Below, one piece after another: positions 35,603 to 43,775 of a stretch of 64,000 nucleotides of DNA. Source of the DNA: DAISKN01 sp963716925 (lineage in GTDB: Bacteria > Acidobacteriota > Vicinamibacteria > Marinacidobacterales > SMYC01); the NCBI GenBank assembly GCA_963716925.1, contig CAVQUX010000025.1:186001-250000 (forward strand), written 5' to 3'. Within the stretch, counting starts at the first letter, position 1. Each line of letters starts with the position of its first letter. The notes beneath the pieces are model-generated. The model saw only the letters and a program-made list of their open reading frames with translations. It was not told the DNA's origin and did not search any database. Position numbers and translations under genes: made by a program.

Positions 35603-37576
35603 ATGTCCACCCAATCCTCGAGCCACGGCACGTTCCGCCAGCGCTGGCGATACCGCCTCGACAACTTCCTCGCGAAGGGCAGCAGCGCTCTCTTCGTCTC
35701 TCTGCTCTTTGGCTTTCTAGGCGCAATCGCCGCGATAGGCCTCGGGCGCTACCTCCTTCACGCGCTCGCTCCCGAAGTCACGAGCGCTTTCTCCCGCGAG
35801 CTCTGGGTGGTGTTCCTCCAGCTCACCGACCCGGGAAACATGGGGGAAGACAGCGAGAACCCCGCGGTGCTCAAGAGCGCCGCCGTGGTCGCGGGCCTGA
35901 CCGGCGTCGTCATCTTCTCCGCCCTCATCGCTTTTCTGACCACGGCGCTCGACCAAGCCATCGCCCATCTCAAGAAGGGACACAGCCAGGTCCTGGAGTC
36001 GGGACACACGCTCATCCTCGGCTGGGGACCGCGCGTTGTGGAGATGCTCCGCGAGCTCGTCGAAGCGAACGCGAGCGAGAAGGACCCGGTGGTGGTGATT
36101 CTCGCCGAAGAGGAAAAGGAGGAGATGGACGAGTACCTCCGCGCGCATTTCACCGTCACCGAGCGGAAGAACACCCGCATCGTCACCCGGAGCGGCTCCG
36201 CGGGATCGGTCCAGTCGCTCCGGCGGGTGAACTCCCATCGGGCCAAGTCCGCCATCGTTCTCGCGACCTGCACCCACTCCGCCACTCTCGAGGTCAAGCT
36301 CGCGAGCGACGCCCGCGTCATCAAGGCGGTCCTCGCCCTCGAGTCCTTGATCTCCAAAGACCAGGAGTTCGCCATCGTCGCCGAGGTGTTCACCGATCGG
36401 AACCGCCAGGTGGTGAAGGACATCGCCCCCGGGAAAGTCAGCGCCATCGACGTCGAGGAGATCCTCGCGAAGATCATGGTGCAGACCTCACGCACCAGCG
36501 GCCTCGCCATCGTCTATTCCGAGCTACTCGGCTTCTCGGGATGCGAGATGTATTTCTTCAACGACCCGCGCTGGAACGGCCTGAAGTTCGATCGGCTCCA
36601 GTACCACTTCCCCGACGGGCTTCCCATCGGCATCCGCCCCAAGGGGGGTGAGATCGTGATCCGGCCGCCGGGAGAGACCGCTCTCAAGGCCGAGGACGAG
36701 ATCATCATCATCGCCCAGGACGACTCCTCCATCGAGTTCCGCCCGAATCCGGTCATGATTCCCAAGGCGCGTGAGGTCCCCGCCCTCCGGGTGGAGCGGG
36801 AGGTCGAGCGCCAGCTCATTCTCGGCTGGAGCTACAAGGCCCCGATCATCATCCGCGAGTACGCCGACTACGTTCTCGAGGGGTCGGAGGTCGACGTGGT
36901 GGTCAAGGACGCGCCCGAGGCGCTCCAGGCGACGGTCGCGAGCCTGGACGGCGAGGGAGTGCGAGTCCGGCTCATCGACAAGGACCCGCTGACGAGCGAG
37001 GACCTCGAGTCGATCAATCCCTTCTCGTACAACCACGTGATCATCCTCCCGCAAAAACCCCATCTCGACGCCGAGCCCGAGCGCATCGACTCCGAGACCA
37101 TCGTGGTCTTGCTCCATCTGAGAAAGCAGCTGAAGGCGCTCACCGACGCGGGGACCAAGGTCTCGACCAAGCTCATCACCGAGATCCTGGACTCCGAGAA
37201 CCGCGACCTCATCTCCCACGCCGGCGTCGACGACTTCATCATCTCCAACCGCATGGTCTCGATGCTCTTCGCCCAGATGAGCGAAGAGCCGGAGATCGAG
37301 GGGGTCTACGAGAACCTGTTCCGGGAAGAGGGGTCGGAGATCTACGTGAAGCCGGCGTGGCTCTATTTCAGTACGCTACCGGTGACCTGCCGCTTCGGTG
37401 ACCTCATGCGCGCGGCGCAGAAGAGGGAGGGCGAGATCGCGATCGGGTACAAGCTGAAGAAGCTCGAGTCCGACGCTGGTGCGAATTACGGCGTCAAGAT
37501 CAATCCCCCGAAGGACGCGACGGTCACCCTGGGCCGCGACGACTGTTTGGTCGTGGTGGCGGAGGATGATTGTTGA
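35603..37576 (+). CDS. CASTOR/POLLUX-like ion channel with RCK/TrkA-N domains
   Basis: 657 residues. Two membrane helices (about residues 27-53 and 92-118: ALFVSLLFGFLGAIAAIGLGRYLL and AAVVAGLTGVVIFSALIAFLTTAL) flank a pore-loop-like stretch VVFLQLTDPGNMGED, as in CASTOR/POLLUX proteins. The cytosolic part has two Rossmann-type regulatory domains: TLILGWGPRVVEMLRELVEA and, after ALRVEREVERQ, a second LILGWSYKAPIIIREYADYV. Plant homologues conduct cations in the nuclear envelope; bacterial ones are little studied. The classical potassium filter TVGYGD is absent. There is a TAGAAT element near 35541 but no strong ribosome-binding site. Nothing nearby points to the transported ion. Confidence 0.85.
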   Translation: MSTQSSSHGTFRQRWRYRLDNFLAKGSSALFVSLLFGFLGAIAAIGLGRYLLHALAPEVTSAFSRELWVVFLQLTDPGNMGEDSENPAVLKSAAVVAGLTGVVIFSALIAFLTTALDQAIAHLKKGHSQVLESGHTLILGWGPRVVEMLRELVEANASEKDPVVVILAEEEKEEMDEYLRAHFTVTERKNTRIVTRSGSAGSVQSLRRVNSHRAKSAIVLATCTHSATLEVKLASDARVIKAVLALESLISKDQEFAIVAEVFTDRNRQVVKDIAPGKVSAIDVEEILAKIMVQTSRTSGLAIVYSELLGFSGCEMYFFNDPRWNGLKFDRLQYHFPDGLPIGIRPKGGEIVIRPPGETALKAEDEIIIIAQDDSSIEFRPNPVMIPKAREVPALRVEREVERQLILGWSYKAPIIIREYADYVLEGSEVDVVVKDAPEALQATVASLDGEGVRVRLIDKDPLTSEDLESINPFSYNHVIILPQKPHLDAEPERIDSETIVVLLHLRKQLKALTDAGTKVSTKLITEILDSENRDLISHAGVDDFIISNRMVSMLFAQMSEEPEIEGVYENLFREEGSEIYVKPAWLYFSTLPVTCRFGDLMRAAQKREGEIAIGYKLKKLESDAGANYGVKINPPKDATVTLGRDDCLVVVAEDDC

Positions 37577-37718
37577 TTAGAGGACTGGGCGCCGTTCCGA
37601 TTTAACGAACCCTTCTGGCAATCGACCCGATACCCGCGACTCTAGACGGACCCTCCCCTTCGCCCTGGTATTCGATACTCCCTCGAGTATACGTACCCGA
37701 CTCCTCTATACTTTAGTT
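37577..37718. other. Convergent intergenic gap with a small hairpin
   Basis: This gap separates the ion-channel gene from the convergent propeller gene. ATACTC (37675-37680) and GAGTAT (37685-37690) form a 6-bp hairpin with a CCTC loop, a possible weak bidirectional terminator. No gene was found. Confidence 0.4.
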
Positions 37719-38703
37719 CTAGCGATTCGCGACGATTCCGTCGATGTCCCTGATGAATGCGCCGTCCGGCGCACGCAGAATGACGCGCCCTTCTCCGGAT
37801 ATCAGGTCGACGAAATGAATTTCCTTTGACAGCGTCTCGAACGGGTCGAGATCATGAATCTTGGGCCAGCAGCAAAGCTCCGTCACCGATCGAGGTCCCG
37901 GTAACAAAGAAGCGAGATTTCTCCGAGGGGTAGATCAAAGTGCACGACGATGCAGACGGAGTACAACGGAGAAGTCCCCGCGCGCTCCGAGCGTAGATGC
38001 CCCGTGAGTTCCAAAAGAGCGGCCTGACACCGCCGGGTTCAGACGCTCCTTCCTCGAAACACTCCACCGGCCCGACGGAAGCGCGACGAATGACGCATAG
38101 CGTCGGCCAGAAAGTTCGTTGAATGGTGCTGCGGATATCGACGGATAGCGCAATCTGCTCCGAGTCTGGACTCCACGCACCAAACCACACGAGCGGCCCA
38201 AGCCTCGAGTAAGGCAGCTCAGGCGGCAAAACATGACTCGCCACCAGTTTGCCAGCGGCGTTGAGATCTCGAATCTCGAGCTTCGTGCTGGGGCTCTTCG
38301 TAGGACGATCCGAGCCGATGATGGCAATCCATCTCCCATCGGGTGAGGGAGTGGCATCCCCAGATCCCTCATCATCTATGAGTGTCGAAACGGTGCCCGT
38401 GTCCACGGAGACCAGGAGAGTTCTCCACCCCGACTCAGGCGAGGCAGCTACAATAAGCTCTCCTTCATTGCGCCACCGTACTCCCATCACGTTCTCGATG
38501 GGAGGTAGCTCTCGACTAGCTCCGTCTTTGGTAACAACGAGATGAGTCGATTTGCTCGTCGGACCCTTCAGGACCCACACAGTTGCGAGAGTTCCAGGTC
38601 CTTTATAGGGGACCTCGAGCTCGGGTGCGAGAGTCTCCGGGGCCCCCGGCTGGAGGGAGCACCCGTAAGTGAGGAGCACAAACAGCGTAAGGGGCAGAAT
38701 CAT
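37719..38703 (-). CDS. Putative WD40-like propeller lipoprotein, one frameshift
   Basis: About 328 residues after correction. The N-terminus MILPLTLFVLLTYGCSLQPG looks like a lipoprotein signal with a Cys near residue 15, although the lipobox is not canonical. Propeller strands of the PD40/WD40-like type follow: GVRWRNEGELIVAAS, DATPSPDGRWIAIIGSD and GAWSPDSEQIALSVD. The frame shifts near 37870, from GALLLAQ into PKIHDLDPFETLSKEIHFVDL. The last strand ends GAFIRDIDGIVANR. No enzyme domain is attached, unlike the S9 peptidases in this window. Base composition looks less GC-rich than that of neighbours, so acquisition from elsewhere is possible. Function unknown. Confidence 0.65.
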
Positions 38704-39187
38704 TCCAGTCTCCTCGACGATTGCGACACTTCAAAGCCGCGGTCCGTCGTGAATGCTGATAGCACCAGTCCGTCATCGGCCAGGGCTGTGGATCCGCGGT
38801 CCTCCGTGCATGCGGTAAAACCAGCCTATGGCCGCCCAAGGCCACGTTACGTGCCGGAATCGATCCAACGGTATGCTAACCCGCCCGATGGGAGGACCAA
38901 GAGCTATCCTCAAGTTCTGGGGAGTTACCGATTCCACGAAGGTCAAGAAAAAATCAGATGAACGACTTTCATCGGACTTCCATTGGTGAAAATACCGATG
39001 AGTCGAGAACGCGCAATTCGGTCGCTGCAGCGGATGAGTAATAGGTACTACTCTCTTGGATTACCCCCAGGAGCTATCGGGGCACGCGAGTCGCCGGTCC
39101 AAGGAGTGTGGAGGAGCGGGCGCAGCCTGACTCCGCGGACAAAACCGGCACATATGTGCCGGTCTGTCGCGGGGTGCGATCTCCCGA
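38704..39187. other. Gene-free stretch of 484 bp, less GC-rich
   Basis: I found no supportable gene on either strand. The base composition looks less GC-biased than the surroundings, with segments such as GGTCAAGAAAAAATCAGATG. The notable element is the perfect palindrome at 39144-39163. Confidence 0.5.
39144..39163. repeat. Perfect 20-bp palindrome
   Basis: ACCGGCACATATGTGCCGGT equals its own reverse complement. It lies 25 bp beyond the stop of the haem/copper protein gene. The absence of a loop fits a protein-binding operator better than a terminator hairpin. Confidence 0.5.
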
Positions 39188-40286
39188 TCAGTTCGAAGCG
39201 ACGTTCAATACGACCTGGTGAACTGCCCTGAGCGAAGATCCGTTCGGTGAAGCCACCGCGAGGCGCAAGCGAGTGCCTTTGCGCAGCACCATCGGTTCTT
39301 CGAGCCGGTAGGTCCGCGGCCAAGCGGGGTTGGAGCCGCGAAGGCGGATGAGAGCGACGGTCGCCCCGCCGGGGAGTAAGGCTTCGGCGAGAAGGGACTC
39401 GAACGGACCCTCGACCATCGGAAGGAACGACAGCACCTCGACGTCTCGCGTCAGCGGGTAGGCGGCCTCTCCGTCTCTTGCCTCGACGACCAGGCTCTCG
39501 ATTGGCTTCGCCTTCCCCTTCGAAAAGTAGAGTGCCACGCCGCTCCGGTCCCGAATCTCCTTCCCCTCATCGAGCCACGTCTTCTTGTAATGAATCCGAA
39601 CGAGCAACGACGCGCCCGCGGGTAGCCGCACTCCCCGGCCCTCGGGCCAGACCTCGGCTCCCTCCCCCGCAACCCAGGACGTTGCGGGAGCTCCCGGCTT
39701 CGAGCCTTTCGGAACCACGAAGATGAGCGCGGAGCGAACGACGTTCGGACGCTCGGGTCGGAACTCGATGGATCGCAGGAAGTGCTCGCGCCGAAGGTCC
39801 GGATCGAGCCGCGCTTCGTGGATCGCTTCGCCGCGATTGGGCACCGAGGACGAACGGCTCGGGAAGCTCGAGGACCAGGTCGGGCTCGCTCTCCGGACGC
39901 TCGAGGCTCGTTTCCCGCGCCGGGGCGTCGGCGGGATTCCCCTCGGGAGTCCCGCCGAGGCACCAGTCGACGATGGTATCGACCTCGCTCGCCGTAAGCG
40001 CCGAGGAATGTCGAAAAGCGCCGATACGTTCGTCGGCGAACCAGGGTGGCATGGACAGCGAGAGCACCTGGTTCTTGATCGAGACCGCCCAGGGAAACGT
40101 GTCCTTGTACGAGAGAAGCGACATGGGCGCTACCCCGCCTTGACGGTGGCAGGACCCGCAACGGGTCTCGAAGATCGGAAGGACGTCGCGATGGTAGGTG
40201 AACCGGGTCTTCGTCGGTTTGTGGGCTTCGAGAAGCGATGGCGCCGCGGCGAGAGCGAGCGCCGCCGCTACGAGGGCACGCTTCAT
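39188..40286 (-). CDS. Exported haem c / copper-monooxygenase-like protein, one frameshift
   Basis: About 366 residues. It starts at ATG 40284-40286, overlapping the previous stop as ATGA, and has the signal peptide MKRALVAAALALAAAPSLLEA. A cytochrome-c-like block follows: FTYHRDVLPIFETRCGSCHRQG with the haem motif CGSCH, then GVAPMSLLSYKDTFPW and MPPWFADERIGAF. The frame shifts near 39846, from LELPEPFVLG into PNRGEAIHEARLDPDLRREHF. The C-terminal half has IEFRPERPNVVRSALIFV and LLVRIHYKKTWLDEG, resembling the copper type II ascorbate-dependent monooxygenase-like region common in Acidobacteriota haem proteins. The typical HxH copper ligands are not obvious. It is translationally coupled to the HMBD protein, pointing to a metal- or redox-related role. 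Confidence 0.7.
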
Positions 40287-41399
40287 CGCGCGACCCCGTA
40301 CGAAGAAGCTATCTGCCCTGTCGCTTCCTCGAACCGGCCGTAGGCCAAAAGCAGCTTTTCCTTGTTTCCGAGATCGCCGTAGTCGTCGAGGAGCCACGCG
40401 GCGCGCACCAGCTCCTTGAGCGCCCACGCGAGCCAGGCGGGATTCGGGGCGCTCGAAACGTGGGGCTCGAGGGCCAGGGCGAGATCCTTCGCCTCGAGGG
40501 CGGGAAGGTAGATCTCGTTGTATGCGCCTCTCGCGAGAAGGTCCTGGACGCGTCGATCGCGCTCGACGATCGCCGCGGCGATGGCGACAGGGGCCTCGGG
40601 CACGACGAGATCGGAGGTCGCCGCCGCGACGGTCGCCGAGTCCGTGGAGAGACTCGCGAACACGAAGTCGAACCGCTCGAAGGGTCCGTCTCTCTCGAAC
40701 TGGATCTTCGCCGCGACCTCGAGCGGAAGAGGTCCCTGAGGAATCCTCGCCTCGAGGTAGCTCCCGTCCCGGGATGGAAGAAGGGGGTACGCGACGAGCT
40801 CTTTCGTCTCGCGAGTCGCCGGATCGAAGCTCTCCTTCAAGACCACTCTCCCCTTGAACGACTTGGAGGAAAGGGGCTGCGAGAAGTTGTCGTACAGGTG
40901 CACGCGGAAGACTCCGTCCTCGGGGTACGTCCCCTCGAGATGGTGCCAGGCGTCGGGGGCCATGAAGAAGATCCCACCGTGCTTCGGGTTGTGATCCTGA
41001 TGAGGCCTCGCGCTCGTCGACGAAACCAGCGCCATGCGGCAGATCGGACAGGACCCGGGCTCGAGCTCCTTCACCTCGGGGTGCATGGGACAGGCGAAGA
41101 ACACTTCGTGGCTCACGGGATCGCAGATCCCGGCCGCACACGCGGCACTTCCCCGGCTCGGGCTCGGAAAGTGCATGAAGGGGACAGCTCCAGACGACGG
41201 TCACGCGCGCGCGAACCAATGGTCTTCCGCACTGGGCGCAGTGACCTTCAGTGGCCGAGGTCTCCTCGCGGTGCACCGGACAGGTCCAGATGAGCTCTTC
41301 ACTCGCCTGGATCGGCGCCGCTTCGGATACGATCGCCGCGCCAGACCACACGATAGCGTGCCCAACGAGCATCATCCCTCGGTATCGTATCCCAAGCAC
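40283..41399 (-). CDS. Exported protein with three heavy-metal-binding (HMBD) repeats, one frameshift
   Basis: About 371 residues from GTG 41397-41399, 3 nt after AGGAGG; an ATG at 41375 is an alternative. The N-terminus MMLVGHAIVWSGAAIVSEA is a signal peptide. Three short Cys-rich repeats follow: WTCPVHREETSATEGHCAQC, WSCPLHALSEPEPGKCRVC and FACPMHPEVKELEPGSCPIC. Each matches the CPMHP...CPxCGM plan of the HMBD domain found in copper and silver efflux proteins. The frame shifts near 41150, between the second and third repeat. The remaining 250 residues (HGGIFFMAPDAWHHLEGTYP ...) are a conserved but uncharacterised exported domain. It forms an operon with the haem/copper protein downstream, and metal handling in the periplasm is likely. 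Confidence 0.75.
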
Positions 41400-41412
41400 T
41401 TCCCTCCTCTCA

Positions 41413-41442
41413 TTACCCTACGAGCGGCGGCTTTGTTACTCT
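41413..41442 (+). promoter_or_regulatory. Promoter candidate of the AbiEii operon
   Basis: TTACCC (41413-41418), an 18-bp spacer and TACTCT (41437-41442) precede the ATG at 41452 by 9 nt. No Shine-Dalgarno sequence is present, so the transcript would be nearly leaderless. The gap is shared with the divergent HMBD gene. Confidence 0.4.
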
Positions 41443-41451
41443 GGGCACGAG

Positions 41452-41679
41452 ATGAGTTCGCCCGAATTCACCGAAGAGGGCATCGATCGCCTCGTCGACG
41501 ACTATCGAGACCAGTGTCTCTGGTTTCTGCGTGGGGACTTCTATCCGAGAACCCTCGAGGAGCGTTTGCGGGTGCTCGGATATATCGAGCGCTACGGCGA
41601 CCGCTCCGGCTTTCAGAAGGCGGCCAAGGCTCGCAGATGGCTCTTACACCCTTCCAGAAAAGCGTTTGCCGCCTCTTAG
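41452..41679 (+). CDS. Small 75-aa protein preceding an AbiEii-type nucleotidyltransferase
   Basis: 75 residues (MSSPEFTEEGIDRLVDDYRD ... HPSRKAFAAS), acidic at the start and basic at the end, predicted mostly helical. The block CLWFLRGDFYPRTLEERL and the segment YIERYGDRSGFQKAAKARRW have the look of a conserved partner protein. I recognise no named domain. It overlaps the nucleotidyltransferase gene by 43 nt, so the two are almost certainly translated together. By position it could be the antitoxin-like or targeting partner of the AbiEii protein, but it is far shorter than the classical AbiEi antitoxin and shows no winged-helix motif. No transmembrane segment or signal peptide. Confidence 0.65.
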   Translation: MSSPEFTEEGIDRLVDDYRDQCLWFLRGDFYPRTLEERLRVLGYIERYGDRSGFQKAAKARRWLLHPSRKAFAAS

Positions 41680-42455
41680 CCCGGAACCGCATCGCATCCG
41701 GCGAGAGTTACGTGGCTGGAGGCTCGGCGCTCAACGAGCTCATCGCCGCACCGAGGATTTCACGCGACATCGATCTCTTCCACGACTCGGAGGAAGCCGT
41801 AGCCGCAAGCTGGGATTCGGATCGGCAACTCCTCGAGAAGCAATACGATGTTGCCGTGCTGCGCGAGCGGCCGGGGTTCGTCGAGGCTCGGATCGCGGAC
41901 GCGCAGGATTCGGTGCTCCTCCAGTGGACGAGGGACAGCGCCTACCGCTTCTTCCCTCTCATAGAGCACGAAGAGCTCGGGCTGGCGCTTCATCCCTTCG
42001 ACCTCGCCACAAACAAGGTGTTGGCACTCGTAGGAAGGCTCGAAGTGCGCGACTGGGTGGATGTGATCGAATGCGATTCGAGCATCCAACCGCTCGGCTA
42101 CCTGGCGTGGGCCGCCTGCGGCAAGGACCCGGGTTTCAGCCCGGCCGCCATTCTCGAGCACGCACGTAGATCGGGCCGCTACTCGGTGGAAGAGGTTGCG
42201 GAGCTTTCGTTCTCCTCCGACCCACCGGACGCAGCGGATCTTTCCCGGCGGTGGCGCGCGATTCTCCATGCCTCCGAAGCGCTCATCGCCGTCCTGCCGC
42301 CGGAGGATGTCGGTAGATGTGTGCTCGCTCCTTCGGGCGCGCTCTTCCGTGGGGGAGTCGGTGAGCTCGAGGCGGCCCTCGAAAGTGGGGAGATTCGGTT
42401 TCACGCAGGAAGCATCCGGGGCGCGTTACCGCAGATCCACGGCGACGTCCGATGA
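41637..42455 (+). CDS. AbiEii/AbiGii-type nucleotidyltransferase
   Basis: 272 residues from ATG 41637. The nucleotidyltransferase core is GESYVAGGSALNELIAAPRISRDIDLFHD: the GGSALN loop and the DIDLF aspartate pair match AbiEii/AbiGii toxins. Further conserved blocks are EHEELGLALHPFDLATNKVLALVGR, with the usual DL..NK motif, and RDWVDVIECDSS. The C-terminal half is helical and variable. Family members in type IV toxin-antitoxin or abortive-infection systems transfer nucleotides to tRNA or other targets; some are DNA-modifying or metabolic. The partner here is a 75-aa protein rather than AbiEi, and the downstream genes overlap too. Both facts make a non-canonical system plausible. Confidence 0.8.
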   Translation: MALTPFQKSVCRLLARNRIASGESYVAGGSALNELIAAPRISRDIDLFHDSEEAVAASWDSDRQLLEKQYDVAVLRERPGFVEARIADAQDSVLLQWTRDSAYRFFPLIEHEELGLALHPFDLATNKVLALVGRLEVRDWVDVIECDSSIQPLGYLAWAACGKDPGFSPAAILEHARRSGRYSVEEVAELSFSSDPPDAADLSRRWRAILHASEALIAVLPPEDVGRCVLAPSGALFRGGVGELEAALESGEIRFHAGSIRGALPQIHGDVR

Positions 42456-42832
42456 CTCCGAAGGTCGTCAAGTCGGCAAACCCGACCTCCGACAGCGAAG
42501 GAGTCTGGACCGAGGAGCGCTGCTACATCGTCGAGACCTGGAACCATCCCTCCGACTCCAGCGTATCTCTCGCGCGGGCGCGTGTCCCTCCCGGAGTCAC
42601 GACCGCGAGACATCGCCTCGCGGTCGATGAGCGATACCTCATCGAAAAAGGCTGGGGCAGGGTCGAGGTGGACGGAATCGAAACGGAAGTACGGCCGGGC
42701 GACGTGGTGCTCATCCCGCGGGGCACGACGCAGCGCATTCGGAATCCGGGAGATTTGGACCTCGTTTTCCTGTGCGTCTGCACCCCGCGATTCGAGCCGC
42801 GGCACTACGAAGATCGCGAGTCAGACGCGTGA
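42452..42832 (+). CDS. Small cupin protein
   Basis: 126 residues. The ATG overlaps the nucleotidyltransferase stop as ATGA. A single cupin barrel is visible: motif 1 PPGVTTARHRLAVDERYLIEKGWGRVEVDG and motif 2 GDVVLIPRGTTQRIRNPGDLDL. In motif 1 His (ARHRL) and Glu (DERYLIEKG) are kept, but the motif-2 His found in many metal cupins is replaced by Gln (GTTQRI). A metal site is therefore uncertain. The general type is that of mannose-6-phosphate-isomerase-like or sugar-binding cupins. It overlaps the SDR gene as GTGA, so the four genes 41452-43599 form one unit. Confidence 0.82.
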   Translation: MTPKVVKSANPTSDSEGVWTEERCYIVETWNHPSDSSVSLARARVPPGVTTARHRLAVDERYLIEKGWGRVEVDGIETEVRPGDVVLIPRGTTQRIRNPGDLDLVFLCVCTPRFEPRHYEDRESDA

Positions 42833-43599
42833 GCGAGTCCCTCGAGCTCTCGGGAAAAGTCGCCCTGGTGACCGGAGCCTCCCGCGGTATCGGAAGCGCC
42901 ATCGCTTTCCGCTTCGGCGCCGCGGGTGCCGCGGTCGTCGTCCACTACCGGGAGCGCGAAGCCGAAGCCCGGGAGCTCGCGAAGACGCTCGAAGCGCACG
43001 GCGCCCGCGCCGTCGCGATCGGGGCGGACCTCCGGGAGGCGGCTGAAATCGACGCGCTCTTCCGCGCCGCCGCGGACGAGGTCGGCGATCCGGACATCCT
43101 CGTGAACAACGCGGGGAGCTACCCTCTCCACTCGCTCGTCGACGCCGCTCCCGAGGAGTGGAAGACCGTCGTCGAGACGAACCTCCTTTCCGTGCACCTC
43201 GCGACCCAGGCCGCGGCTCGGCGTCTCATCGCGAGACGTGCTCCGGGCGCCGTGGTGAACGTCGCCTCCATCGAAGGGCTTCAGCCCGCTCCAGCGCACA
43301 GCCACTACGTCGCGGCGAAGAGCGGAGTCCTGGCGTACACGCGCTCCGCCGCACTCGAGCTCGGTCCGCATGGCATCCGGGTCAACGCCGTCTCCCCCGG
43401 CCTCATCTGGAGAGAGGGAATCGAGGAGGCCTGGCCGGAGGGCGTCGCCTCGTTCCGTTCTCGCGCGCCCCTCCGGCGGCTCGGGCGTCCGGAGGAAGTC
43501 GCGGAGGCCTGTCTGTTCCTCGCGTCTCCGCGTGCGAGTTTCATCACCGGCGCGAACCTCGTGGTGGATGGAGGCGTTCTCACCGCCCCGGCTTTTTAG
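42829..43599 (+). CDS. Short-chain dehydrogenase/reductase (classical SDR)
   Basis: 256 residues from GTG 42829, overlapping the cupin stop as GTGA. All classical SDR motifs are present: cofactor loop TGASRGIG, DILVNNAG, the catalytic Ser in VVNVASIEG and Tyr-xxx-Lys in SHYVAAKSG, then IRVNAVSPGLIWREG and the C-terminal FITGANLVVDGG. The basic HYRERE after the second strand suggests NADP(H) preference. The overall sequence resembles 3-oxoacyl-ACP reductases and sugar dehydrogenases, so the substrate cannot be fixed. Its coupling to a cupin and a toxin-type nucleotidyltransferase is unusual. Confidence 0.9.
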   Translation: MSESLELSGKVALVTGASRGIGSAIAFRFGAAGAAVVVHYREREAEARELAKTLEAHGARAVAIGADLREAAEIDALFRAAADEVGDPDILVNNAGSYPLHSLVDAAPEEWKTVVETNLLSVHLATQAAARRLIARRAPGAVVNVASIEGLQPAPAHSHYVAAKSGVLAYTRSAALELGPHGIRVNAVSPGLIWREGIEEAWPEGVASFRSRAPLRRLGRPEEVAEACLFLASPRASFITGANLVVDGGVLTAPAF

Positions 43600-43609
43600 A
43601 CAAACCGTA

Positions 43610-43638
43610 TTGACAAGAGGACAAGGAAGGTCTATAGG
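43610..43638 (+). promoter_or_regulatory. Near-consensus sigma-70 promoter with no long gene behind it
   Basis: TTGACA (43610-43615), a 17-bp spacer and TATAGG (43633-43638). It is the best -35/-10 pair noticed in the window. Transcription would start near 43645, where no long reading frame follows. Confidence 0.65.
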
Positions 43639-43644
43639 AGAAGT

Positions 43645-43775
43645 GTAATCGTCGGGAAGGAGGCAATGAATGACGTCTCCGCCGGACCAGCAGGGCCCCT
43701 CGAGGGCCTGAGGATCTTCCCACAAGAACCTCCTCCTGCCGTCGAGGGTCGCTAAAGCCGGGCTCTGACGGATTC
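43645..43775 (+). ncRNA. Candidate structured small RNA (or leader with tiny ORF)
   Basis: The region behind the promoter folds by hand. GGAGGC (43659-43664) can pair with GTCTCC. GGCCC and GGGCC flank a CTCGA loop. GAGGA...TTC pairs with GAA...TCCTC around CCACAA. AATC near the 5' end can pair with GATT near 43775, closing the structure. The stretch CCTGAG ... CCACAAGAA recalls part of enterobacterial 6S RNA, but this is a weak resemblance and the length is short for 6S. Alternatively the transcript is translated: AAGGAGG (43657-43663) precedes ATG 43666, which opens a 29-codon frame ending TAA 43753-43755 (MNDVSAGPAGPLEGL...). No U-tract terminator was found. Confidence 0.35.
43666..43755 (+). 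CDS. Possible 29-residue small ORF
   Basis: ATG 43666 to TAA 43753-43755 encodes MNDVSAGPAGPLEGLRIF followed by a proline-rich tail PQEPPPAVEGR. AAGGAGG lies 2 nt upstream, a slightly short spacing. A second ATG at 43670 in another frame has better spacing but encodes only 13 codons. It may be a real small protein, a leader peptide or a chance frame within an RNA gene. No membrane segment or known motif. Confidence 0.3.
   Translation: MNDVSAGPAGPLEGLRIFPQEPPPAVEGR

Noticed and set aside
38542..39323. Several 80-140-codon frames in the gap 38542-39323
   Set aside because: None has a ribosome-binding site, a family motif or plausible composition, and they overlap each other on both strands.
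43645..43775. Firm identification of the small transcript as 6S RNA
   Set aside because: The resemblance is limited to a few short words and the predicted length is below the usual 6S size; kept only as a low-confidence candidate.
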